NCBI GenBank assembly: GCA_013407085.1
Contig: JACCGJ010023303.1
Coordinates: forward strand, 78,910 to 142,909
Direction: 5' to 3'
DNA from: Atriophallophorus winterbourni
Lineage: Eukaryota; Platyhelminthes; Trematoda; Plagiorchiida; Microphallidae
DNA length: 64,000 bases
Positions 51,060-63,879 of this stretch are shown in pieces; positions within the stretch are counted from its first letter, which is position 1, and every line of letters begins with the position of its first letter. Under the pieces are notes generated by a model. That model worked only from the letters and a program-made list of their open reading frames with translations. It was not told where the DNA came from and made no database searches. A program made the position numbers and the translations under genes.

Positions 51060-51345
51060 TTGGCCTAACTCGGTCGATGTCGACTATCACAATCGCCTGA
51101 ATTTTCATGTTCTACAGCTTTTGGAATGACTAAATAGTCCGATTCGGGAGGAACAATATCTCCCGCAGCGCTTGCAACAGTAGTCAGAACTCAGTTGTAA
51201 GGCGTCAGTTGCACGCCTGCGGCGCGATCTGCGTTCCGCAGCCAAGAGCTGTATCTGCTCCTCCCCAGCTTGCAGACGACGCTTTACAAAATGCCTCCAA
51301 TGTGATTGTAATATGTTTGTAACTGATCGTGTATTCATACTGCAA
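51060..51345 (-). mobile_element. LINE-B C-terminus with intact finger and 3' end
   Basis: Minus strand, 77 codons open from 51338 to a stop at 51105. A basic helix (AAERRSRRRR) is followed by CCKRCGRYCSSRIGLFSHSK and a final Cys, a Cys-x2-Cys...His-x4-Cys finger typical of the end of some APE-type LINE proteins. The conserved 3' terminal block (51060-51098) follows directly. This is the cleanest copy of this end in the window. Confidence 0.72.
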
Positions 51346-53686
51346 ACAAATATTTGCAGTTTTTGGTTAAAGTTTCATTTCTGATCAAGATGCTCCGTCA
51401 GACCATGCGTGATATTCTGAACAGGAGCATGACTAAGTCTCATTTCACACACCACTTCACACACCTCCTGGGCTAGCAACAGACTGCTTAAAGTTAAAAG
51501 CATAACAGAGGGATGTTATGATGAAATATCCCATCGCCAGATTGTTATGATGAAGGAATCAAGTAGCAGTAAAGACAGTCATTGCGTTTTATCAATCGAT
51601 GCATTGTTGTTAACCCAACACTGAGGAAAACAGAACAGAGCCGGAATGAAACGTTCCAGCAGAACTCCAAGGTCAAATATACAATGTGTCCAGTGTGTGT
51701 TGATCGTGGATTTGTTTTGTATATATAATACAGCGTCAAATTCAAAATATAAAGTTAATGATTGCACTTGAATTTCATTGCACTAAACGTTACAATTTAG
51801 GTAGAGATCAGTTTTGTGTGCCTCATTGGCGTGATTATTTCTGGCGATATATAATATTACTATAGGATTTCACAGACCGTTTTAAGAGAGATATTTTAAA
51901 CAGGATAGTTAATTGAAGAAAGGGTTACACAACGTGTTTATGATCTTTTCCAAAGACAACAGAAGAAATTGTCCGTATACTCTCTGTGCATAAAATTGCC
52001 ATCAGTTTATGTAAACATTGCAAAGATGGCGGACATGTTTGAATGCGACACAAGGTTTATATGGACAGATGAAACACAACACAGCGATTACTTTGTTGCA
52101 CAGTCAAATGCGTGTATATTTCAGTCAGCTGACCCGAGCGAATTTCTACGCAAACAAACGCAATTTGGATATATCCATATCTGCCGATCGTTACTTGCCA
52201 CATTGAATTTCATAGCAGGCATTTGATTACACTAACCAGCATGTAAAAAGGGTAACGGGGCCAATGGGCAAAATAAGATCCATTACTACTTGCTATAAAA
52301 TCATTTGAAATACTGTTGGGTCAAATATAATTGCAATTTAACTAGGAAATAAAAACCACAGAGCAAAATCTCTAATGAAGAAAGTATCCTTGTGTTCCTA
52401 ATCGCTATTTTTCTCAAAGCCAGTCCGATAAATTCCTCAAGTTGCGTTTCTATGCTAATTTTTTGAGGGCAACTTATGCAGTGACCAATCTAGCCCGGTA
52501 GTGTTGTGTGTGTATTTGTGATAAGCCTAATCGAATTACCATGGAATTCATTTTCGACACTCAACCAATCAAAAATAGAAAGATTTATACCGAGACAAGG
52601 CAATGGGGGCTATTTTTATCCCATCTACTACCACCACCAGCAGATGCGTAAACAATAGTTGACAGAGCAATAAAATGATACATTGTGGTCAGACGGTTGA
52701 AAGAAAGTTTTGCAGTTTTCTGTTGACCTACAGATATTTCAATACATCTTTCTAGAACTCCATGTAGCAGACGATAGTGGAAAATCGATTAGCAAAAATT
52801 ATAACAAAATTGAAACGGCATTTCAGTTTAGTCTGTAACAATATGATTATATATAACAGCAAATTACTTCTGCATCGAACCGAGTAGATATCGAGTGTTG
52901 TAGATTGGAAATTTGAGAACACGTTAACAAATCTCTTCTTATCTAATGTTTTTTTATGAGGGCAGGACAGTATTTTGTCGATCTTGACATTGTTACTTTC
53001 AATGGTATTGTCATTACTAAAAGCTCGGTATCGAAAACTTTCCTGCAAAAATTTGAAGTAACTGTTGCCTATGTTCGACTAGTATTTAATCTATTTGATT
53101 TAGCATAAATATTCCATTAAATATCAATTCGTTATTAGGTAGTAAAAATAAATTATTTTGCGATGGAAATGTATATTAAGAAGTGGATTTTTCGGTTTTA
53201 CATAATTAAATCGACCAACCCTTACGAAATATTTTTAGCTATATGTGAGTTGACCGATTTGCAAACATTTGAATTCGGCTATTGATAAGCATGTCCATAC
53301 GATAAAATGCGGATTATCATTGTATGCATTGAAATTTCAGTACCGGAAATGGAAAATTTGTAAAATACGACTGTCAACGTTTTGGGAATGTTGAGAGAAA
53401 TTAACTTGGAATCAAATTAACACTGCATGTGTCCCCTAACTCATGAAATGCTTCATCATCAGTTAACGCATGCTAGTTTGATTTGTGCTATTTTTGGAGT
53501 AGCTAATGTAAGTAGGTGAAGAATGAAGCACATTGCTCAGTCAAGTGGCAAGTTGCTGCAAATGGAATATCAAGTTACGATGGTAAGCCAACTATTCAAT
53601 GAATCTGTGAAATATTTAACACTTCACATAGTTTCAAAAGAAATATATCTTCAATATTGCGTAGGTTAAGTACTCACCCGTAAGTT

Positions 53687-53740
53687 CTGGTTGTGTGGTG
53701 GCAAACCAAGCCTCCAAGGGATAGTCGAAATGTCTTCCTT
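53687..53740 (-). CDS. Possible short internal exon, unknown gene
   Basis: Bordered by acceptor ttttcgtccacag and donor ttacgg|gtgagt; the bounds are approximate. One frame reads PKGRHFDYPLEAWFATTQPE. No family recognised; no partner exon in phase found. Confidence 0.3.
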
Positions 53741-54080
53741 TTGGCTGTGGACGAAAAATCGATTGATGCTTATAGGTAAATGTGAGTAAAGAATGTTTCA
53801 ATAAAACAATTCAAATACTTATCACGTGTTGTATTTAAATTTTCAACAGTATGAAGATATGTTATTAATTGACATAAAACAGCTGTGTTCTCCTTGAACC
53901 AATTTCATAGTTTACGCAGAATTTTAATTATTTATTAGCTATCAAACTAAAATGAGCCGATCAAACGTATTCGGTCCAGAGGAGCAATGCTCACAGTTGT
54001 AATCCCACGCCACCCAATTCCATCTCATTTCTCACAGAGTAATCCCAAACGCCAAAGAAGCCGCCAAACGTCTCTCAGTG

Positions 54081-54144
54081 CATATAATATATAGATATAT
54101 ATATATATATATATATATATAATAATATTATATATATATATATT
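54081..54144. repeat. AT-rich microsatellite
   Basis: Two AT runs separated by AATAATATTA. Confidence 0.95.
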
Positions 54145-55606
54145 ACTTCATCACTGGTTGTTGTAAAGTTAAAATGCTTTTCCGTAAATCTTAAATCTTT
54201 CATATATCGTGTATGATAAATAGCAGTGTACATGGTGCGATCTTATGGATGCGAATGATATGGCGTTTCCCAATCCTTCAACTTCACATTTATAGTTTTC
54301 CTTTCAAGCAACACTTTATAAAACGTAACAAAATGTTGGTTCTCATTATCTAACAAATATACACAGTAACATTTTTGGGACAAAATTATGTGACCCCAAG
54401 TCGCTACGTTGGTTTTTTTTCTACGCACTAATATAGAATTTAAACCTTTCTCTTACAATTTGAAATACCATTTAACCAGGATGGGTGTGTGAAAATTTGT
54501 TTATGCTATGAATTATTAGATGCATATGTGCAAATTTGAATCATTCAGTCTCAAAATAATTCAAACGTTTGCCAAAATTATTGATGATCTAAATCTGAAG
54601 CAACCGTTTTTACCGAATTCCTAAGCCTAGTTGAAACAGGTGGAATTTGTACCCGAGTATTAAAAAGATCCTAAAATGTTTCGTCATGAAAAAACAAAAT
54701 TCTGGTGTACACGTTCAAATCTAATATTGACCACAATTGTTTCATAAACTTGAGGTGAATATTTAAGTTTCTCTGGAACAATTTGTCAGATAAATTGAAT
54801 GTCTTATCATTTAAAACGCACATCTTAGAGATTCGGTTAATTTTTCAGAAACAATCAAAAATCAATTTGAATTCTGTCTGATTCCATGTTTCCCGATGGA
54901 GCAACCTGACGACCAGCTTTTCAGATTAAAATCCCGTTCCACTGCCACCGTTAAGAATGCATCGAGCCACTAACTACCGAAGCCGCCGTCAAAACCGACT
55001 CGGTATTTCATTTTCTGTTTCATCAAATTCCACAGAATCAATTATTCGAGCATATCGTTACACAAGGTGATACATGCTACTTTCAAATCTTGGTGGAGCA
55101 GGAACTAACCGTGTGCTTGAGACGTAAACAAAAGGTGGAAACGAGACAAACAAATAATCAGAGGCACAGAAAAACTATTTTCATAGTAACTTCTTTTATA
55201 GACCAAGATTGAATGTGCAAAAACTTTATTGAATATCGCTGCATAATACCAATGTGTCGCACTTCTGCAATGCAGGTTTTTTGGTCAAATCAAATGAACA
55301 AAATTAGCCAGTGGCAAGCATGCTGTAACGGATTTGAAGCGGCCTAATTTGATGCTCGAATGTATCATTTAACATTTAACATGCTACTGCATGCCGTTTC
55401 GTAGTCAATTGTTGGATCAAACGGTCATTAGCTAGAAAAAATAGTAAGTTGGATGAGCTGATTGAGAATTTTGAAATGATATCAATGTGTTTTGTAATTA
55501 GTATCATCATTAATAGTGTTATTGTTATTACTAATATTGTTTTCATTTTTGGGGAATTTTTTTTGACCCAAATTCCCAATCATTCTCCGGTGTAATCTTT
55601 GTACGG

Positions 55607-55831
55607 TCAAGGAGCCAAACAATGACAGACGTACACATCATCCAGCAAGGAAAGCATCGCTTCATGCGGCTTAAAGCGGAGATAAGTATCGCTCTTTTGG
55701 ACTCTCGTCATAATAAATCGCTCGTTGGAAATGTCCGTGTCGAGAAGTAATTTGTATAAATCCTCATTCCAAATTATTTTGCGAATAAGGTCTATCATAA
55801 TATTCCAATCTAACAGCAATCCATCAATTAT
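55607..55831 (-). CDS. Possible terminal exon of an unknown gene
   Basis: On the minus strand, acceptor aaacatctgtag is followed by about 75 open codons to TGA. The sequence is complex and looks like a folded protein: WNIMIDLIRKIIWNEDLYKL, LLDTDISNERF, RFKPHEAMLSLLDDVYV. I do not recognise the family. It could end a gene whose other exons lie to the right on the minus strand. Confidence 0.4.
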   Translation of the reverse strand: MIDGLLLDWNIMIDLIRKIIWNEDLYKLLLDTDISNERFIMTRVQKSDTYLRFKPHEAMLSLLDDVYVCHCLAP

Positions 55832-56694
55832 ATCTCTCTACAGATGTTTAGTAGCAGTTCCTATAAGGAACAGATAACTAATGTTTAACAAACACGCGAT
55901 AGGAATAAGATCATTATCGATTCTTGGCCTAAATTGCCCCAAAATTATTTTGCTTCCAAATATGAAATTTCGTGAAGTATTTAACATTCAAATATATTGT
56001 GGTGCTCACACCCCCATATAGCATTCGTTTTGGGCTTATGACAAATTTCTCACATATTTAACGCATAGCCACATAATTTTGTTCATACCTAATCGATTCG
56101 ACTTCTTCGGTGATGAAAATCTCAAACTTGAGGGTTCGATGTTGGTTTTCTTTCTGTATTCTTCATTAATCAACATACACATCTAACTAATGTTTTCAGG
56201 TTAATTGAACTCTTCGAATGGGGTCAATAAATAATGATTGCCTGAATATCGGAAACAATGAAGATAACCATCTGAAGACTGATAAACGGTAATCTGAAGC
56301 GTCAAAATTTGTCGAAACTAAGTTCCAGTGTGCAGCCCCAAATTTCAAACATCACTGATAGTCAGATTACACCGGAAGAAGATTTGTCATGATCAAATAT
56401 CTTTATTAGTATGAGAACAAACATCGGTAGTAGGCGAACGCAATGTAGACAGATGACTAATTGCTAATCATGTGGTATGTTATCGATTCAAAATACTATT
56501 TTCTGATTGTTCAACTTTAGCCATAGGGCAAATAAAATTTCGTTAATACAAAACTTTTAGCATCGGAGTTACAATAAGCGCATCTCAACTTTTTATTCTT
56601 TGACTATACGTCGTCGCCTGCAAAAATTTGCACAGACTGTTTCGTATTCGAGAGCCGAATTTTTAATTTTGAAATTATTGGCAGGTCACGTGCA

Positions 56695-56833
56695 CGAATT
56701 AACACAGAAGTTGTCTAACGAGAGCGACGCGATCCTAGATGATGCTGATAATATCACGGGTTGTCTAAATGTCGTCCCGAAAACGAAAGAAATCCGGAAA
56801 ATCTTGAAACAACGTTCCAGCTTAAACACATGA
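56695..56833 (+). CDS. Possible terminal exon, unknown gene
   Basis: Acceptor gaaattattggcag, then HVHELTQKLSNESDAILDDA, a charged helix-like region, and a stop at 56831. The frame is also open upstream to 56600, so the exon start is uncertain. No family recognised. Confidence 0.28.
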
Positions 56834-56999
56834 CCGAATTTGTACTAGACGGATTTTTGCCACAGCGAAGAGCGAATCTCTCCAAAATCTAGGGTAATTG
56901 TGGCTGAGTGATGGATTTGTTTACGTTGTGGTATACCTGTTGGCGGCGTCACAACTATGAGACGGAACGCAGTTTACACCACTCAGCCTCTGCGATGAG

Positions 57000-59864
57000 A
57001 ACGAGACTTATGGTGATTTATTGCGATGGTTCTTAGTCTTATTAGATAGTAAGTATTCGCACGCATCGAACTCTGATTGTATGGTTTCTGAAAATTTTAA
57101 AATTAGTATTCTCTTAATCGTTACTCATTATATGTAATGCAGCTATGCACTTAATGAAATGCCCAGTAAATATTGAGTAGAAATCGCTTTGTTTAAATTA
57201 TCCTGAAATATCCATCTTAAGCGACCCAATTGTATATAAAACTGAGCTACTAGATCTAAGATACGCGACTGCCCGATTCTCATTGATATTGCTTGCAGTT
57301 GTCATGTAACCCAAATATTAGCGCAAAACTGGTCGCCAAATGCATAGCAAATATATTTACTATAGGCATTCTAAAATGTATGGCCACTTTACTGCGATAG
57401 CCTTGCCAACGTTAGCTGAGTTATGTCGCTAAAAAGGATAAGCTTCGTATTCTAACAGACCTATTCTAAAAGAGTCAAAATCATGATATCAAAAATTCGG
57501 TAGGTCACGAGTGCGTACAAAAGTTGTTTGAAAATAAGTTATAAAAGCTACAGACATTGCATCTACGTGGTTTAGAGAATGTTTACTTGAACGCACATTT
57601 TGACGACATGGGGAGAAATGGCTAGCGTTATTTTGTTTTGCCGTTCTAAAAGTGTTGATTTACTGGGTACATTGTATCGCGGTAAACATTCTAAAAAGAT
57701 ATTGGTACGCATGAATTGGCTGCATAAATATGTGAAACCTAGTGGGTTATGCAATCATCATTATACTCCATTAGTATCACTATTATCAAAATCGACTGAA
57801 TAAGACCAATTAAAATCAGTTCAAAAAATCGAAATGATTTTAAGGAATAATATTTGCCGGTTCGTATCTCGGGTCTTTATAGCAGGTTTACAAATATCTC
57901 ACTTTTGGATAAATTGCAATCGCACAATTACTCATCAAACTGAATTCAGTATTGGTCACGGGAAACTTTGACAAAGTGAGCGTGATATTGCTTCAGCTTA
58001 TTAACTGAGTGAAAGCTTGTCCGTCTCCCACATGTACGCATTAGCTGGAATGACGTGGTAAACTTTCTAACACTATAACTACACAGCTACCAATAGAAGG
58101 GCTAAACCGCTGCCTCAGGTAAGCTGTGATGGGTTGCTGCATGCCAAAATATGTTCATCATCATATGTTAATTATTGTTTTAAATTTATAAAAATAATAT
58201 TGACATAACTAAATTCCAGATAACTTTATTTACCATCTGCCTCCAGCATAAAGGGCTGTTTTATTAAAATATTAGCTATCCCCTTATATACTATACAACA
58301 GTTATTTCGGTTTCATGTACAGTTGCGTATTTTGGGTTGAGAAACATGCTTTAGAGTTTTGCATACGGGATTACGTTAAATAATGAAACAAACTACCAAT
58401 AAAATAATTCACATCGGTGACGTTCTCCGAGCTGACAATATTATAAACAACTATTAATCAAGGACATCCAATTTAAACTGTGACAATGAAATTGAGACAA
58501 CAAATGTTTCATCGAATATAGTAATGGTTTCATGCTACTTGATTTGTTCTATCGAGTTTTCGTAGATTTCGTACCAACATTATAACCAAAAAATGTCTTG
58601 AATGCCATGATTCACTGATGTTCCTGCTGTCTATCCCCGCAAGTAGAAGTATTTAATATGAAATTTTGAGAAAAAAACTTCAAGTCCTGTACAATATTCA
58701 TTTGAATAATGGTGGCTACCTGAATTTTGGTAACTGTAGGAAAAAGATAGTAGCATCTAAGTGAGAGGACAATTAGAGCAATATACTATTGGTCTAGATC
58801 AACCATGTGAATATTATAAACAAAATCAATCAACTGCAGCACATATATATTAAATTTTTGAAAGTGCCTTGAAGACAATTCCTTTAAATTAGTAGTTTTT
58901 CTGAGCAAGACAGTCCATGTTGCAATCCGTTGGGACTAGCTGGGTTCCTATTATTACTAATCCTTTCTCCCATAATGTTACTAACCAACGTAATTCTCTT
59001 TAAATTATTTTTAGGCAAATTGAGAGGAATAAATTATTTGCATTATCGTAAAGAAAAATTGAGACGAACCTATTAGTGTTACTCAACAAATTAACCCGGG
59101 CAATCCTACGTTCCTGTGAGAACAACATTTTTGTTGAACCATCATGATGTTTATTTTGTTGCGCTTACGGTTTTTATCCTACTTTAAGACTACTTATGAG
59201 TAGTTACAGATCAGAAACGTCGACTGTTTATTCGAACGCGCGGCAAGCGATCCAGATCTAAGACGCCACTTCTTTTGATCTCTTGAATATGAAAATAGCA
59301 ACTGCAATATTTATGTAGTAATTCCATGTGTCCATTTAGTGACCAGCATTGCACCCGTGCTAGCCGTTAATTAAATTTCGAATTTGTAGGTAATTCTTTT
59401 CGTGACGATGTACCATGTCTTTGTTTGAAATCGGCATCAGTATACTGAACTCATTTTTACGGTTTCTAGTTTTAAGAATGAGTCCAAAAAGAGCTTACCT
59501 AACTAACTCTTAAAATTCCTGTACACAATATTGTAGCTACACTCATGGATATTTGCTCTTGAATGTTTTGGACAATAATTAGTTGCATCTCACCTAATTC
59601 TTCCGAAGTTCGTTGTGTTAAACTAAAACATTTAACGTCTTTTACCTGTATCATCATTTAATGCGCATTTATTTAGACTCTAAACATCATCATTTAAATT
59701 TACTGCACATAATACATGAGGCGATCAAGACATTTATAACCATTATTTAGTATTGATTAACCAGTAACTGTGATTTCGAAACCAGAATAGTTCAGAAACT
59801 CTACTCAGCTATGGTTGAATCGTTTGTATCAAATCCGTAACTGTGGAATAATTTTTCATTGCAG
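57000..59864. other. Gene-poor stretch
   Basis: A 67-codon frame at 57600-57803 lacks motif or convincing splice borders. Otherwise nothing recognised. Confidence 0.45.
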
Positions 59865-59954
59865 CATTCCTCTAAGAAAACGCATCAGTCGAGAGACATC
59901 CATTAAGAAAACATTTACTAATTCTCGCTCAACTAATCCCGCATATCGTATTAG
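59865..59954 (+). CDS. Possible internal exon of 90 bases, unknown gene
   Basis: Acceptor atttttcattgcag and donor attag|gtaagc both fit consensus, and only one frame is open across it: IPLRKRISRETSIKKTFTNS, then RSTNPAYRI. It is basic and Ser/Thr-rich, like a cytoplasmic loop or kinase-target tail. Phase 2 at both ends. Family unknown. Confidence 0.35.
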
Positions 59955-60780
59955 GTAAGCGACTTCATTTTTCGTGATATAATGTATAGTTTTAGTATAG
60001 TATCATTACTGCCATACTTGCTTGAAGGCGAAGCATTCCGATTGGCTTTGAAGAAGATTAGTTTTAGGGAAAATAGCAAAACCTTTGTGTGGATTATAAA
60101 CGGATTAATCATGCATCCAACTCTGGCAATGTACTATTTAGTTCCGATGCTTTATCAACAAACCAACAATTTACTTATTGTGTTATTGAAGTATACACTT
60201 GGATTAGAAAATTAGTTGGAAAAGCACTATATGAGTTTTCCAATAATTTTTATTACTTTGCCGCTTTTGCGTTGCATGCCATGCTTGTTTATATTCTCCG
60301 AGCCAACGTGATACTTTTTGATGTGATTTCAGGACAACGCCATGTAGCATCTAATAATCAAACGTCATTTCTCGTTTAGATTACTCGCCTTTCGTAATGG
60401 AAGGGACAGTGTGAGATATTGGCAGCTTACGCTGGATGTTGTTTGGGAAATTTTGAAGTGATGGACTGAGTGTGGGTTAACCTATGAGAGAAAATTGCTT
60501 ATTATACTATCTCAACTTAGTAATTTATCTTGAGTTAGAATCCTATTGAATACTTTGCGGTTGTGAACAAGTTAATGCTGGTTACAATGACGGTGGTTGA
60601 ATGATCCTTTTCCCTCAGGTTCTTTCGGCACTCCAAAAGTTTTTCAAATCATGTTGAAACGTCGCCGCATATCTCAAAGTTAGCAGCTTTATTCCAGTGA
60701 GGCATTGTATCGCCATGGCCGATTATTCACATTCAAGTCGAGAGTATAAGAATATAGCTAAAAAGCAGCCACACCAATGT

Positions 60781-61377
60781 AAAGATGTTGCGACTTTGCA
60801 AAGAATATATCATCGAGCTACCAAACTTGTCACCGGACTCAGCCGGAAACCATACAATGAGCGAATCAAAACCATGAATTTATTCGATTATCCAGGGGAT
60901 TTGATTTTGGTTTACAATATTTTAAATGCCGAAAATCACCCTCTACAATGTTTGTTTAATCTAGGGGCTCGCATAAGACAAGATCTCACACATTTATTCT
61001 AACGGTCCCTCACTCGAGACTCAACTGCAGACGACATTTTTTTGCCGTGCGAGTTTGTTTTACTTGGAACAATCTGCGAGATTATGTTGTAAACTCACGA
61101 AACCAGCAAACTTTCAAGAGAAGCCTTGATGCCTTTTTGACCCTAAACCCTTGCATCGAAGAAAACTATACATCTTAACACCATGCATCTACATTTGTTA
61201 TCCCACAAATCGAAAATAATTTCTGCCCTTTGGATGTTTACTTTATTCTTGAACTGCTCAGTAAGCAACCAAATACCATTTTTGCCTATTATATTATTCG
61301 TTATTCGTACATTATTCTGTGGTTTTTTGTAAAGCTATATGCTTCTTAGACTAGTAAAATTGAATTGAATTGAATTG
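60781..61377 (+). mobile_element. LINE-A 3' copy 2 with (TTGAA)n tail
   Basis: Very close to the copy at 18778-19391. It has lost 15 bases (five codons, Cys-Arg-Arg-Leu-Arg in copy 1) near 60895 and one base near 60963, but keeps the full T run that copy 1 lost. It ends in AATTG repeats (61358-61377). The shared sequence starts at the same point in both copies (aaagatgttgcgac). Confidence 0.8.
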
Positions 61378-61803
61378 TGTAAAGTTAAGAACCTTCAATA
61401 CTGATGTTCAGGACATCAGAGTCATGTCATAGCCGATGGTAGTCATATTCGAGCGTAAAAATTTAAATGTCAACTACGTACGAGAATACTGATAAAAAGA
61501 TACATACTTCTAGATAAAAGAGAATTTACAAGTCCCAAGTGCATGGATACACAATTGTTTTCAGAAACAGATCGCTAGAACTAGACATACATAATTGATG
61601 ATTGTGCTTCAAAATTATATTTGAAAGTATCTCAGTAGTACGATATCGCGTTAATGTTCCTTAACGTATGTTGAAAGCAGAAACACTACGTTATATTCCA
61701 AGGCGAATAGGCTAACGAAGTTGCTGCTTGCGCTGAACTCATTTTTACATTTCAGGGTAAGCATGCCAATTAAAATGAAACGGTCTCTATGCACACTGTA
61801 GAA

Positions 61804-62097
61804 TCAGTGTTTGAATTCTGAAAATCTGCTATCCAAAAAAGCAACGAAATGTCTCCAACCAAAAGAAGCAATACGAATCCCTAGATAGTTATCTAAAGCG
61901 GGAACGTTGAAAAATTGCATTGGGATGGTCGCTCTTTTCAAAATAAACCCGTGCCCATTATCGGCTTGGATAGAAAGCTCCAATGTTTCCCATGAGGAGA
62001 GGTTGTTAATAAAGCATAAAAGATCATCGAGAAACGAAAAGTTGTATTTTCTACAAGAGGTAGGAATTAAGGATTGTCCAAATACTAAACGTAGCAC
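61804..62097 (-). other. Unassigned open frame of 97 codons
   Basis: No ATG context or splice border stands out. SFLDDLLCFINNLSSWETLE reads like protein, perhaps from an old element. Function unknown. Confidence 0.2.
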
Positions 62098-63739
62098 AAC
62101 TGACTACTGGGCCAAATTAGCTTGGATATCTCTAGAGAAGAATTTTTTATTACGGTAGTCAATGCAGGAATATTTTTTTCAATTTTTGCAGAACGAATCT
62201 ATTTCATGTGTACCTTCCAATAGTCAAATAATCTGGTGAATAAAATTAGGTCCAAGTGGTCTAATTTTGCATGTTCACGGCCCAACGGCTTGGTTAATGT
62301 TCGTACGAATGCAGTTATAGGAAGTGGCTTGATGAGAATCTCTGACTTTGGTTAAGGTTATTGCTTTCTCTACCATAAAAGTTTTTGAGTTCTTTGTTCT
62401 GAGTTCTGAGTTGTGATAGAATGTGATAATAATAATAGTGAACAACACAATGCGCTCTGCAGAAATCACTGGCTAATTAAACATGAGAGTTAATGAATTA
62501 AGAAGAGGAAACCTGTAAGTATCAGGGAGAGACACCGTTTTACCAGCTTGAAATTTACTCAGCAATCTAATGCAAGGGGGACGACGTGCTCGTGCTCCAT
62601 ACAGTAAATTTACTCGAATATAGCAATCCACAACACACTGATTAAATCAAGACGTTCATTTGGATAACATGCATATGTTAATTAGGAAAACAACATCGAG
62701 CCATGCGACCTTGTTAACAACCTATGACGTGTATAAAAATCAGAAGACAGGACGTTTACGAACAATTTCCAAGAGGCTAAACTGACGATGTCACCTATCT
62801 TGACGACGAAACGTCTACTGCTACTCGGCATCTCAGCGAACGCAAACGAATCATTCAAACTTAAGCCACAAGTATCGCTGCAAACAAATCTTACTTTTAT
62901 ATCCCGAGGGAGTAGTAAATTATTTTATTACGTATCAGCCACAAATAAATTCAAAACCAGCCCTAACTGGATTTTAATTCATTGTCTTATTCCTTCCACC
63001 TTTTTTCACAATTTTATTAACGATAGTCAACTAGTACTTAGAACGGGCGTGATTCAATACTAACCATTTCTACTGTTATTCCGCAATAGACAGGCAAGAT
63101 CTAATGAGTAGTGGCTATTTGTAAATCGAAAATTCGGTTGTAAACTCAGATAACAGTTGATTGTTTATTAATTTACGTTCATCTGTTTAGTATCTGATCG
63201 CACTTTCCCTACTGGATACGTTCAAACAGCAAGAAACAAGTCGTGTGATGTGTTTGTTGAACAGACACGTACAACGTTGTTTTATTAAAACGAGATAGGA
63301 AACCTGCCCGTATCAATGTTGACTCAAAAATTTAATTAGTAATCAGGTACTTTATTTAAACGATTGCGCGGGCGATAGACAAAGTGTGGTACAAAAATAC
63401 TTGTACCCATAAACATTTTACATGTTTTAACTACAGCGCGTGTATGCGAGCACAAGGTTACATTGATGAATACTTCTTAATTAGTTCAAGGCAATACGTT
63501 GAACTTTATTTATATGTGCAACGGGTGCATCTGTGATTGAACAGGTTGTTTGTACATGCCTTATCCAATTTAGTTTACAATTTCTCCACTGTTTCAAGTC
63601 ATATGGATCCTGATTCGACAGGCCGTAACTAATGAGTGCTAACAACTGGTCTTGCTGTGTGTGTGATATTGTTATATCCCATGCATGCAACTACATTTGC
63701 ATTATGTGTACATGTGAATAGGTATGTTGGTTGTACCGA

Positions 63740-63879
63740 GCATATCCAAAAATGTCTCCAAAGTCTAGGTCTTCATAATTATATCCGTTTTCCAATTTGA
63801 AGTCACATGAAGTCATGTGAATAATGAAAACAACATTTACAAACACGTAAAATCTGCCATATAAACTAAAGACAGACAC
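63740..63879 (-). CDS. Possible first exon of a secreted protein
   Basis: From ATG at 63879 it reads MSVFSLYGRFYVFVNVVFII, a hydrophobic start ending MTSC that looks like a signal peptide, then an acidic, Tyr-rich stretch (ENGYNYEDLDFGDIFGYA) up to a possible donor (gctcg|gtacaa). No family recognised and the next exon was not found with confidence. Confidence 0.25.

Noticed and set aside
60089..60379. 96-codon frame starting MDYKRIN, resembling a retroviral-type reverse transcriptase word
   Set aside because: The resemblance stops after a few residues and no catalytic or integrase motif follows.
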